From positions 1,984,001-2,048,000 of the forward strand of contig CAWJUD010000001.1 of assembly GCA_963845975.1 (NCBI GenBank): DNA of 64,000 bases, in the 5' to 3' direction. Under the pieces are notes generated by a model, which was not told where the DNA came from, ran no database searches, and saw only the letters and a program-made list of their open reading frames with translations. The stretch comes from JBEKIK01 sp963845975. GTDB taxonomy: Bacteria > Planctomycetota > Planctomycetia > Pirellulales > Thermoguttaceae. The first letter of the stretch is position 1, and every line of letters begins with the position of its first letter. A program made the position numbers and the translations under genes. Shown one piece after another: positions 20,557 through 28,418 of this stretch.

Positions 20557-21168
20557 GTGGCTAACCGCGATAATCATTATGAAGCGGCGTTTGAAGAATA
20601 TCTCCGCGGCCGCGGCGTGCCTTATGTGGCCGTGGACGAAGCGCGGCGGAGCCTGCTTTCCAACGGGGCCTCGATCAAGAGCCTGGATTTCATCGTTTCC
20701 GCGCCCGGGCAGATCGCCTGGCTGGTCGATGTCAAGGGCCGGCGGTTTCCCTCGGGCGACGGGCAAAAACAATACTGGAAAAACTGGTCCACTGCCGACG
20801 ACTTGCGGAGCCTTGCCCGCTGGGAACAGCTTTTTGGGGCGAATTTTCACGGCCTGTTCGTGTTCGCTTACGACGTGCTGGGCGACCGTGCACCGCTGCC
20901 TGCGGAGGAGCTTTTCCAGCATCGGGGTAAATTGTATGGATTCGTGGCCGTGCCGCTTTCGGCTTATTTAGGTCATGCCAGGATGATATCGCCCCGCTGG
21001 GACACCCTGGCCATGCCCACGGCCAAGTTCCGCCATTATGCCCGGCCGCTGGGCGAACTATTGGGACAGGCGGCGGTGAATATAAATTCTGAATGCGGAA
21101 TGTTGAAGGATGAATGTAAAAGGCCGGAGGTTACAAGCCGCGAACCGGAGGATATGGCTGATTTCTGA
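20557..21168 (+). CDS. HYExAFE-family protein
   Basis: A 203-residue protein that opens with N-H-Y-E-A-A-F-E-E-Y, the motif naming the planctomycete HYExAFE family. The segment S-L-D-F-I-V-S (about 43-49) followed by W-L-V-D-V-K-G-R-R-F resembles the D...(D/E)-x-K core of PD-(D/E)XK nuclease-like folds; this is inference only, and the function is not known to me. The start is GTG at 20557 with AAAGGGG upstream. The last 25 residues are encoded by a heptamer-type repeat and are probably not part of the family fold. It follows metK closely. Confidence 0.75.
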   Translation: MANRDNHYEAAFEEYLRGRGVPYVAVDEARRSLLSNGASIKSLDFIVSAPGQIAWLVDVKGRRFPSGDGQKQYWKNWSTADDLRSLARWEQLFGANFHGLFVFAYDVLGDRAPLPAEELFQHRGKLYGFVAVPLSAYLGHARMISPRWDTLAMPTAKFRHYARPLGELLGQAAVNINSECGMLKDECKRPEVTSREPEDMADF

Positions 21169-21179
21169 AATCCTCAATG

Positions 21180-21423
21180 AAACCGCTTGCGGTTTTGCGT
21201 TGTCTAGCGCACCCAATTTTGTTCATTGCCTCGAAAACCTCAGCGTATCGACTGGTACAGGGGCCGTCTAGTAAAAAAGCCGTTTATTTGGAATATTATT
21301 CGCCCAACGACATGGGCGATTGACACGCCCGCTTATCATGGTTTATGCTATATATGGCGTGGATATACAAGTCGAGTGATAAACGTTGCAATAAAAGTTT
21401 AGCCCGGGAGCTTGCTCCCGGAG
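21180..21423. repeat. Two dispersed palindromes between HYExAFE and the small membrane gene
   Basis: AAACCGCTTGCGGTTT (21180-21195) is a perfect 16-bp palindrome with further copies at 38169, 49477, 53275 and 62163. At 21398-21423 lies TTTAGCCCGGGAGCTTGCTC, closing CCGGAG, of the TTTAGCCC family. The rest of 21169-21467 holds no gene that I can support. Confidence 0.75.
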
Positions 21424-21467
21424 TTATCGGGTTCAAGTGGAAGTTGCTGGACCGTGAGGTTTTTCCA

Positions 21468-21737
21468 ATGCGGAATTTACGATCGATATACCGGGCCGTG
21501 CAATTTGCATTTTTGACCGTCGCCCTTTGGATGGGTGGCGCGGCCATGGCTCTGGCCCAAAACCGCCCTAGTAGCGGCCCCTCGGCAACCGAGAGCGGCG
21601 GCGCCTGGGTTTCGGCTTATATGATTGTGCTTCTAGTGATATGCCTGGGCATGATCGTGGTCGTCAAATCGAGCGGCCGGCGCAACCGCGCAAAACCGGA
21701 AGCCTATACCGAGGCAAAAGCCCTGCCTAAAGAGTAG
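21468..21737 (+). CDS. Small exported membrane protein
   Basis: An 89-residue protein. Signal peptide-like start (M-R-N-L-R-S-I-Y-R, then a hydrophobic core to A-L-A-Q about residue 34), a Ser/Pro/Gly-rich short spacer, one transmembrane helix (Y-M-I-V-L-L-V-I-C-L-G-M-I-V-V-V) and a basic cytoplasmic tail. The ATG at 21468 is preferred to an upstream in-frame start because the extension would be translated from a TTTAGCCC repeat. It precedes the symporter by 70 bases on the same strand and could be an accessory subunit, though this is not established. Confidence 0.55.
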   Translation: MRNLRSIYRAVQFAFLTVALWMGGAAMALAQNRPSSGPSATESGGAWVSAYMIVLLVICLGMIVVVKSSGRRNRAKPEAYTEAKALPKE

Positions 21738-21807
21738 CCGCGGCGCCTACAATTCCAGGTCGTGCAGCTTTCCGGTAGACTCGCGGCCGTCGCACAAGAA
21801 TCCCGTC

Positions 21808-23229
21808 ATGTTGATTGCCGTTGTTGTCGTGTTTTTCGCACTGATCCTTGTCGTGGGTTATCTAGCCAGCAAGCGGGCCAGGAGGGCTTCTGATTTTCTG
21901 ATTGCGGGACGCAACGTCAACCTGCTCTTGACCACTACCACGCTGGCCGCCATGCAGATCGGCGCGGGCGTTATCATGGGCGGCTCGGAACAAGGGGCGC
22001 AGAGCGGGATTTGGCCGGGCATGTGGTACGGCATCGGGTGCGGCGGCGGGCTGATCGTGGCCGGCCTGCTGGCCGCCGCCAAACTCCGCGCCGCCGGTGG
22101 TTTCGTGCCCCTGGACTTCTTCGCCGCCCGATACGGCGAATGGCGCTGGGTCCGCGTCTGGGCCTGGATGTCGAACATCCCCAGCCTGCTGGGTATCTTC
22201 GTCGCCCAGATCATGGCCGCCGGGGTCCATCCTTTCCATCTTCGGCGTCGATTACAAGACCGGCGTAGTGATGGTCGGGCTGGTCATCATGATCTACAGC
22301 GCCATGGGCGGCATGTGGGGCGTGGTTATTATCGACTTCATCCAACTCGGGGTGGTCTTGATCGGCATCCCACTGGTCGCCGTCATTTCGCTTGTGAAAC
22401 TCCAAACGGCCGGATCCCTGGCCGCGGTGCTGGGCACGCCCTTCATTCCGCAGGGGATGTTTTCCAAGGCGGTCTTCCTGACCCTGCCTTTCCTGCTGTC
22501 GATCTCGGTTTCCTACGACGCCTTCATGCGTTTTCAGTCGGCCAGATCGGCGAACATCGCCAGATGGGGCGCCATCATGGGAGGCATGATCGTCATCGCC
22601 GTCAGTTTTTGTACAGCGCTCGTCGGTGCGGCGGGAAGGATCGTCTTCCCCGATGTCGCGGCCGTTCCCAACGATGCCGTCCTGCCCCACATGATCCGGA
22701 CTTCGCTTCCGCCGGTCTTGGCGGGCATTGTCGTGTCGGCCATACTGGCCGGCACCATGTCCAGCGCCAACTGCCTGCTCTTGTCTCTGGCCGGGACGTG
22801 TTCCAGGGATTTCTATAACAAGGTGCTCCATCCCAAGGCCAAACTCGACGATCTAAAACATTCCAAGCTCATCTCCCGGCTGGTGATCGTCGGAACGCTC
22901 GTCGCCGGCGTGGCCGTGGCTTTCAAGGCCAAGGGAATCCTTTACACCATGATCATTTTCAATTACCCCTACATGGGCAGCATGCTCGTGCCTCTGCTGG
23001 TCGGCTTGCTTTGGAACAGGGCAACGACGAAGGGGGCGATGGCGGCGATCGTGGCAGGCGGCACGATCGGCGTCGTCGCGTTTCTGGCCGGCCTGCCCGG
23101 ACCGCTCAACGGGATAGTCAACGTGGACTTTGGTCTGCTACGGCCTATGCCGTTTCAGCCGTCGTGTTGGTCGCCGTCAGCTTGGCCACGCCAAAAGATC
23201 AGGTAATTTCCACCTCCTCGCCAAACTAA
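21808..23229 (+). CDS. Sodium:solute symporter (SSS family), two frameshifts
   Basis: A reconstructed 473-residue transporter of the SSS family, with about 13 hydrophobic helices. Visible: A-S-D-F-L-I-A-G-R-N at the end of the first helix and loop (the conserved D/E-F-x-x-A-G-R), G-A-G-V-I-M-G-G-S-E-Q-G in the next (sodium/substrate region) and S-A-I-L-A-G-T-M-S-S-A-N-C-L-L-L-S-L-A-G in TM8 with the paired Ser of the second sodium site. The frame shifts twice: an extra G in the run at 22217-22220 (expected A-A-G-S-I-L-S-I-F-G-V) and a missing base near 23143 (expected A-Y-A-V-S-A-V-V-L-V-A-V). The substrate is unknown; the flavoprotein and ferredoxin downstream suggest an organic acid or amino-acid-like compound. 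Confidence 0.85.
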
Positions 23230-23240
23230 CAATCCTATTA

Positions 23241-23376
23241 AGAGTCTATCCCAAAACAGATGCGTCATTCTGAGCGAAGCGAAGAATCTGGGTGAAGAAA
23301 GATGGGAAATACTGGCAATATATCACATACAGCGAGATCCTTCGCTTCGCTCAGGATGACTTTTGGGATAGACTCT
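23241..23376. mobile_element. MITE-like element with long terminal inverted repeats
   Basis: 136 bases bounded by a perfect 16-bp inverted repeat, AGAGTCTATCCCAAAA (23241-23256 and 23361-23376). Just inside, a second inverted repeat of about 26 bases (GTCATTCTGAGCGAAGCGAA against its complement at 23334-23360) has three mismatches. There is no coding capacity. A target duplication is not clear from the flanks. A half copy of the inner repeat lies at 48392-48418. Confidence 0.75.
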
Positions 23377-23408
23377 AAATGTCATCGAAATCCATGTTGT
23401 AACCATCG

Positions 23409-23433
23409 TTTAGCCCAGGAGCTTGCTCCGGGC
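23409..23433. repeat. TTTAGCCC-family palindrome
   Basis: TTTAGCCCAGGAGCTTGCTC followed by CGGGC, near-identical to the copy at 21398-21423. It lies 56 bases before the flavoprotein start. Confidence 0.65.
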
Positions 23434-23488
23434 GTATTTTCTCCAAATAACCGGCACATCCCCCTATAAAAGAAGGCCGAAACACGAC

Positions 23489-25431
23489 ATGAACGCAAAA
23501 AAAATAAAATGGCCTTATCCGCTCGAATGGAATCAAACCGAAACCGTCGAAACCGACGTCCTCGTGCTCGGCGGAGGCGCGGCCGGGTGCTTCGCCGCCA
23601 TCGGTGCGGCGGAGAAGGGCGCCCGCGCGGCCCTGGTGGAGAAAGGCGCGACCGGGCCAGCGGCGCGGCCGGGTCAGGCTGCGACCACTGGGAATCGGCG
23701 GCCACGAACCCCTGCTCCCGCATCGGCCCCGAGGAATTGACCGAGGCCATGATCCGGGCCTTCTCCGGTTACAACAACGGCATATCGCACTACATCGAGT
23801 GCCGCGAAGGATACGACCGGCTGCTGGATATCGAAAAAATGGGCGGCAAAATCCGGGACACCGGCGACGAGTTCAAGGGCGCCGATTTCCGCGACGAGGA
23901 AACCAGGCTCCTGTTCGCCTACGATTATTTCAACCGCTTCACGATCCGCGTGTGGGGCTCGACCTTCAAACCGGCCATGGCCCGCGAGTGCCGCCGCCGC
24001 GGCGTTCGCGTGTTCGACCGCATCATGGCCACTGGGTTGCTCACGGAACGCGGCGAGCGCGGCGCCCGGATTGCCGGCGCCATCGGAGTCGACGCCCGCA
24101 CCGGAAAGTTCATGGTCTTTAAGGCTAAGGCCGTGGTCCTGTGCACGTCCCGGCCTACGCGGCTCTGGCTGTTCTCCGCCGAACTGCCCGGAATCTCCGA
24201 GTTCCGCCCGTTCCAGTGCGCCGGCGACGGCCATGCCATGGCCTGGCGGGCGGGCGTGGAGTTTACAATGATGGAGAAATCTGTCAAAGGCGAGTGGTCC
24301 GGATTGCGGAGCTTCCCGCCTTACAGCACCGGCAACAATCACAACACCTGGTACGCCTGCAACCTGGTCGATGCCGGAGGCCGCCAGTTGCCCTGGGTGG
24401 ACCGCGACGGCCGCGTATTGGAAAATTTCTCCGACCGCTTCCGGCCCGCGCCCGGACAAAAGCTATATCTTAAAGGGGGCGGCGAACCCAATTTCAACGT
24501 GTACGAATTCCAGGGCCCGGACACTCCGCCGGTGGATGAACTTCTCAAACAAGGCTACAAACTGCCGTTTTTCGCCGATTTGACCTCCCTGCCCGAGATG
24601 GAGCGGAAGATCATCTGGGGCATGATGGTCGGAGAGGAAGGGAAAACGAAAATCCCCATCCTCAGGGCCTACAACGAGGCTGGCTTCGACCCGGCCAAGG
24701 ACCTGATCCAGAGCTACGGCGACGGCTGGAAATCGGGATCGTTCCTGCCGCAGGAGCGGCAGTTGTTCGGACTTCCCGGCGGTATGGTGAACGACTGGGA
24801 TCTGATGACTAACCTCGAAGGGCTGTTCGCCGCCGGCGATACGCTGTTTGCCTCGAACTGTTTCGGTCACGCGGCCGCGACCGGGCATTACGCCGGGCGG
24901 CATGCGGCGGCCTTCGCAATGCGAACCGAGGCGGCGGCCATTGATGAGCGGCAGATCGCCGATCAGCGGCGCCGCGTGTATGCCCCGGCCGGACGCAAAA
25001 GCGGCGTCGATTGGCGCGAGCTGAATTCGGCCGTCGCCCGGATCATGCAAAACTATTGCGGCGCGATAAAAAGCGAGGAATTGCTCTATACCGGCCTGAA
25101 GATGCTGGCGGATCTCCGCCAGCGCGATGCGGCAAGGCTCGCGGTCCGCAATCCGCACGAACTGATCCGCGCGCTCGAGGTCCTCAACATCATGACCAAC
25201 GCCGAACTGGTCATGGAGGCCTGCCGGGCGCGGAAGGCGAGTTCGCGGGAGTTGGATTTCACGCGCCTGGATTATCCGAAAACCGACCCGCCGGAGTGGA
25301 CGAAATTCGTGACCGTCAAGCTCGGCCGCGGCGGAGTCGAGACCGGCTCCCTGGGCCTGGACTATTACGGCGGGCTGGCCGAAAACTATGAAAGGCACAA
25401 TGCGGATTATAAACGGGAGATACAAGCATGA
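23489..25431 (+). CDS. FAD-dependent oxidoreductase, fumarate-reductase/AprA-like flavoprotein (one frameshift)
   Basis: About 647 residues. N-terminal Rossmann motif D-V-L-V-L-G-G-G-A-A-G-C-F-A-A-I-G-A-A-E-K-G-A binds FAD; the FAD-domain closing signature is G-L-F-A-A-G-D-T-L-F-A-S-N-C-F-G-H-A-A-A-T-G-H-Y-A-G-R. This layout belongs to the flavoprotein subunits of succinate dehydrogenase/fumarate reductase and adenylylsulfate reductase (AprA). Near 23660 one base is missing: restoring it joins E-K-G-A-T-G to S-G-A-A-G-S-G-C-D-H-W, the expected Ser/Gly loop. The stop overlaps the start of a ferredoxin gene (ATGA), so the two subunits are coupled. The substrate is unknown; lack of an ATP sulfurylase nearby argues against a sulfate-reducing role. 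Confidence 0.8.
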
Positions 25432-25721
25432 AAAAACGAACCGCTTACGTCCTGCCCGGAAACGATGCGTTTTTCCCGGTGAGCATAGATGCCGGGATCT
25501 GCAACGGCTGCAACCTCTGCGTCGAGGTCTGCCAGGTCGATGTATTTGCCCCGAATCCCAAGCCCGGCAAGCCTCCGCTGGTCCTGTTCCCGCAAGAATG
25601 TTGGCAGGATGGGAGCTGCGTCGCCGTCTGCCCGAGCGCAGGCGCGATCCGCTGGAACCGCCTGCCCGTGCACCGCGTCCGCTGCCGGCATAAGGCCGCG
25701 GCCGAGGATTTCTTCATCTGA
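25428..25721 (+). CDS. Ferredoxin-like iron-sulfur subunit paired with the flavoprotein
   Basis: A 97-residue protein. The first cluster motif is C-N-G-C-N-L-C-V-E-V-C (Cys25, 28, 31, 35), a classic CxxCxxCxxxC 4Fe-4S site. A second Cys group, C-W-Q-D-G-S-C-V-A-V-C-P (Cys58, 64, 68), with Cys86 as a possible fourth ligand, resembles the AprB-like second site. Start ATG overlaps the flavoprotein stop by 4 bases. It probably passes electrons to or from the FAD of the neighbouring subunit. Confidence 0.85.
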   Translation: MKKRTAYVLPGNDAFFPVSIDAGICNGCNLCVEVCQVDVFAPNPKPGKPPLVLFPQECWQDGSCVAVCPSAGAIRWNRLPVHRVRCRHKAAAEDFFI

Positions 25722-25875
25722 CGGTTACGAATAATTAATCGAATATTTTGACATCCGCTTGGGCGGCGATTAAAATAGGGGGCACGGTCAGAAAAATATC
25801 TGACGGTAGACGGTTGACGGCGGTCGAACGGCTAATATTCTTTATCAGGAAAATCTAATGATCGGAGCTGATGCG

Positions 25876-28248
25876 ATGAACAGAACATGCAAGAGGATAT
25901 CGGCAACAGGCGTATTCGCCATGCTTTGCGGCGTGATGATTTTTATTGATCCGGCGGCGCCAACCCGCGCGGAGCCCGCGGCGACTTCCGCCGCTGCGCC
26001 GCAGCAAACTGGTTTTCAGCGAGGCGGATCGGCCCAGGTTTCCGGCGTGTATAAATCGCGGATCACCCCCCACTGGTTCTCGAACAACAACCGCTTCTGG
26101 TATCGCAACGACCTTGCCGGCGGGGCCAAGGAATTCATTTTGGTCGACGCCCAGCGCGGGACTCGCGAAGCCGCCTTCGACCACGCAAAGCTGGCGGCCG
26201 CGCTTTCCAAGGCCTCGGGCGCCGACTGCAAGGCCGACCGCTTGCCGTTTGATGGCATCAGTTTCGATGAAGCGGGCAATGCCGTGCGGTTCAAGGTCGG
26301 CGATGCGGCATGGCAATGCGACCTGACGTCATATCAGATTTCGCGCATCGACCAAATCGAGCAGACGCCCGCCGCTGCGGAACCGGCCAATCCTCAGCGT
26401 AACAAGAGTAAAATCGAGGAGATTACGCCCGAGACGATAGGCGACGGCACGAACCTGGCCCACGATCCGCCGCTTTACGAGGAGCAAAAATCGCCCGACG
26501 GCAAATGGACGGCGTTTGTCAAGGAATACAACGTTTTTCTCCGCGGCGACGACGGCGCCGAAGTGCAGCTCAGCCGCGAGGGAGTCGAGGGGCATTCTTT
26601 CGGGGCCATATCCTGGTCCCCAGACTCGAAGTTCGTCGTGGCCTCGAAAATCGTGCCCGGCGTTTTCCTGCCCGAAAATTTAATCCAGTCCTCGCCGCCA
26701 GGCGGAGGGCGTGCCAAACTCCGCACCCGGCTGTATACCTTGCCCGGCGACAAGTACACCAGCTACGAACTCTGGGTCTTCGACGCGGCGGACCGTAACG
26801 GCGTGAAAGTGGATTGCGAATTGCTCGACTTTTACGGCCCTCCGCGGCCGCGCTGGAAAAAAGACGGTAAACAGTTCCTCTTCCAGAAGACCGACCGGGG
26901 GCACCAGCGCTTTCGCGTGTTCAACGTCGATGCCCTGACCGGCAAAACCCGCACCGTGCTCGACGACAAGGCGGAAACCTTCGTCAATACGACGTACCTA
27001 TCCTTCATTTACTATACCGAAGGGAACGAGGAGATCCTCTACGCCTCGGAGCGCGACGGCTGGAAACACCTGTACTTGATCGACGCCGATAAGGGCGGGC
27101 TAGACAACCAGATTACCAAGGGCCAATGGGTAATGCGAGGTGTGGACAGCGTAGATGAGGAAAAACGGCAAATCTACTTCCGCGCCAGCGGGCTTTACCC
27201 CGATCAGGACCCGTACCTGATCCACTACTGCCGCGTCAATTTCGACGGCACGGGCAAGGTGGCGATGACCGTTGGAAACGGCAACCACTCGATCCAGTAT
27301 TCGCCCGACCGCCGCTACATCATCGACACCTACAGCCGCGTGAACATGCCGCCGATGCATGAATTGCGGCGCGTGTCCGACGGCAAGTTAGTATGCCCGC
27401 TGGAACGATCGGACATTAGTGAACTGATCGCCGGTGGGTTCACGGCGCCGGAAGTGTTCTCGGCCAAGGGCCGCGACGGAATGACCGACATCTGGGGAAT
27501 CATCGCCCGGCCCAAGGATCTCGACCCCTCGAAAAAGTACCCCGTTATCGAATATATTTACGCTGGCCCGCACGATTCCTACGTGCCCAAGTCCTTCAGC
27601 CCCCGCGGGCGCTGGTCTTCGCTTACCGACCTGGGTTTCATCGTCGTGCAAATGGACGGCATGGGCACGGCCAACCGCTCCAAGGCCTTCCACGACGTGT
27701 GCTGGCGCAATCTCAAGGACGCCGGTTTTCCCGACCGCATTTTGTGGCACCAGGCCGCGGCCAAAAAATACCCCTATTATGACATCTCGCGGGTGGGCAT
27801 TTTCGGCACTTCGGCGGGCGGCCAGAATGCCGCCGGGGCGGTCTTGTTCCATCCGGAATTCTATAAAGCCGCCGTGTCGAATTCAGGCTGCCACGACAAC
27901 CGCATGGACAAGGCCTCGTGGAACGAACAATGGATGGGCTACCCTGTGGGGCCCTGGTACGCCGAGTCCTCGAACATCGAAAACGCCGCCAAGCTGCAAG
28001 GCCATTTGATGCTCGTGATCGGCGAGTTGGACACGAATGTCCCGCCGGAAAACACATATCGTCTCGTGGATGCCCTGATCAAAGCCCGCAAAGACTTCGA
28101 TTTTATCGTAGTGCCCAACGGCGGTCACGGCGCCGGCGGCCCTTACGGCCAGCGGCGCATGCAGGATTTCTTCTTAAGGCATCTTCAAGGCATCGACCCG
28201 CCCAACCGGAATGCCGAAAAGGGTCCAGGGAGTAGCACCGGTTCTTGA
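25876..28248 (+). CDS. S9B dipeptidyl-peptidase IV-type serine peptidase
   Basis: A 790-residue exported peptidase. Signal peptide (M-N-R-T-C-K-R-I...A-M-L-C-G-V-M-I-F-I) ends near residue 32. The central region is a beta-propeller of the DPP IV N-terminal type (blade-like W-S-P-D-S-K-F-V-V-A, R-W-K-K-D-G-K-Q-F-L-F, Y-S-P-D-R-R-Y). The C-terminal alpha/beta-hydrolase domain has the triad Ser646 (F-G-T-S-A-G-G), Asp719 (G-E-L-D-T-N-V) and His751 (G-G-H-G-A-G-G). It would cleave dipeptides, often Xaa-Pro, from peptides in the periplasm. The last residues (G-P-G-S-S-T-G-S) come from a dispersed repeat that provides the stop codon. The ATG at 25876 gives the better signal peptide; one at 25858 is also possible. 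Confidence 0.92.
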   Translation: MNRTCKRISATGVFAMLCGVMIFIDPAAPTRAEPAATSAAAPQQTGFQRGGSAQVSGVYKSRITPHWFSNNNRFWYRNDLAGGAKEFILVDAQRGTREAAFDHAKLAAALSKASGADCKADRLPFDGISFDEAGNAVRFKVGDAAWQCDLTSYQISRIDQIEQTPAAAEPANPQRNKSKIEEITPETIGDGTNLAHDPPLYEEQKSPDGKWTAFVKEYNVFLRGDDGAEVQLSREGVEGHSFGAISWSPDSKFVVASKIVPGVFLPENLIQSSPPGGGRAKLRTRLYTLPGDKYTSYELWVFDAADRNGVKVDCELLDFYGPPRPRWKKDGKQFLFQKTDRGHQRFRVFNVDALTGKTRTVLDDKAETFVNTTYLSFIYYTEGNEEILYASERDGWKHLYLIDADKGGLDNQITKGQWVMRGVDSVDEEKRQIYFRASGLYPDQDPYLIHYCRVNFDGTGKVAMTVGNGNHSIQYSPDRRYIIDTYSRVNMPPMHELRRVSDGKLVCPLERSDISELIAGGFTAPEVFSAKGRDGMTDIWGIIARPKDLDPSKKYPVIEYIYAGPHDSYVPKSFSPRGRWSSLTDLGFIVVQMDGMGTANRSKAFHDVCWRNLKDAGFPDRILWHQAAAKKYPYYDISRVGIFGTSAGGQNAAGAVLFHPEFYKAAVSNSGCHDNRMDKASWNEQWMGYPVGPWYAESSNIENAAKLQGHLMLVIGELDTNVPPENTYRLVDALIKARKDFDFIVVPNGGHGAGGPYGQRRMQDFFLRHLQGIDPPNRNAEKGPGSSTGS

Positions 28249-28342
28249 ACCAGTGGGATGAAGTCCCAAGAGGTTTTGGCAAGGTTTAGCGATTCCGGTT
28301 CTGCCTCTTATGGCAAAAACCGCCCAGGTTCGAGAACCTGGG
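28229..28342. repeat. Two related palindromes at the end of the S9 peptidase gene
   Basis: AGTAGCACCGGTTCTTGAAC (from 28230) contains the peptidase stop codon and pairs ACCGGTTC with GAACCAGT. CCCAGGTTCGAGAACCTGGG (28323-28342) is a perfect 9-bp hairpin followed by CTAC. A degenerate copy lies near 33325-33345. Confidence 0.65.
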
Positions 28343-28418
28343 CTACCCGCTTCGCGATTGTGGATCGACATGGTAAAATGCTAAATGGATTTTGAAAATT
28401 TTGCACGTGGAGGGAACC

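Noticed and set aside
23489..25721. Dissimilatory APS reductase (aprAB).
   Set aside because: The overall layout is similar, but no sulfate-activation or sulfite-reductase genes are nearby, and the neighbouring symporter points to an organic substrate.
28200..28350. Possible tRNA because of GGTTCGAGAACC.
   Set aside because: It is a simple palindrome; no acceptor, D or anticodon arms can be drawn around it.
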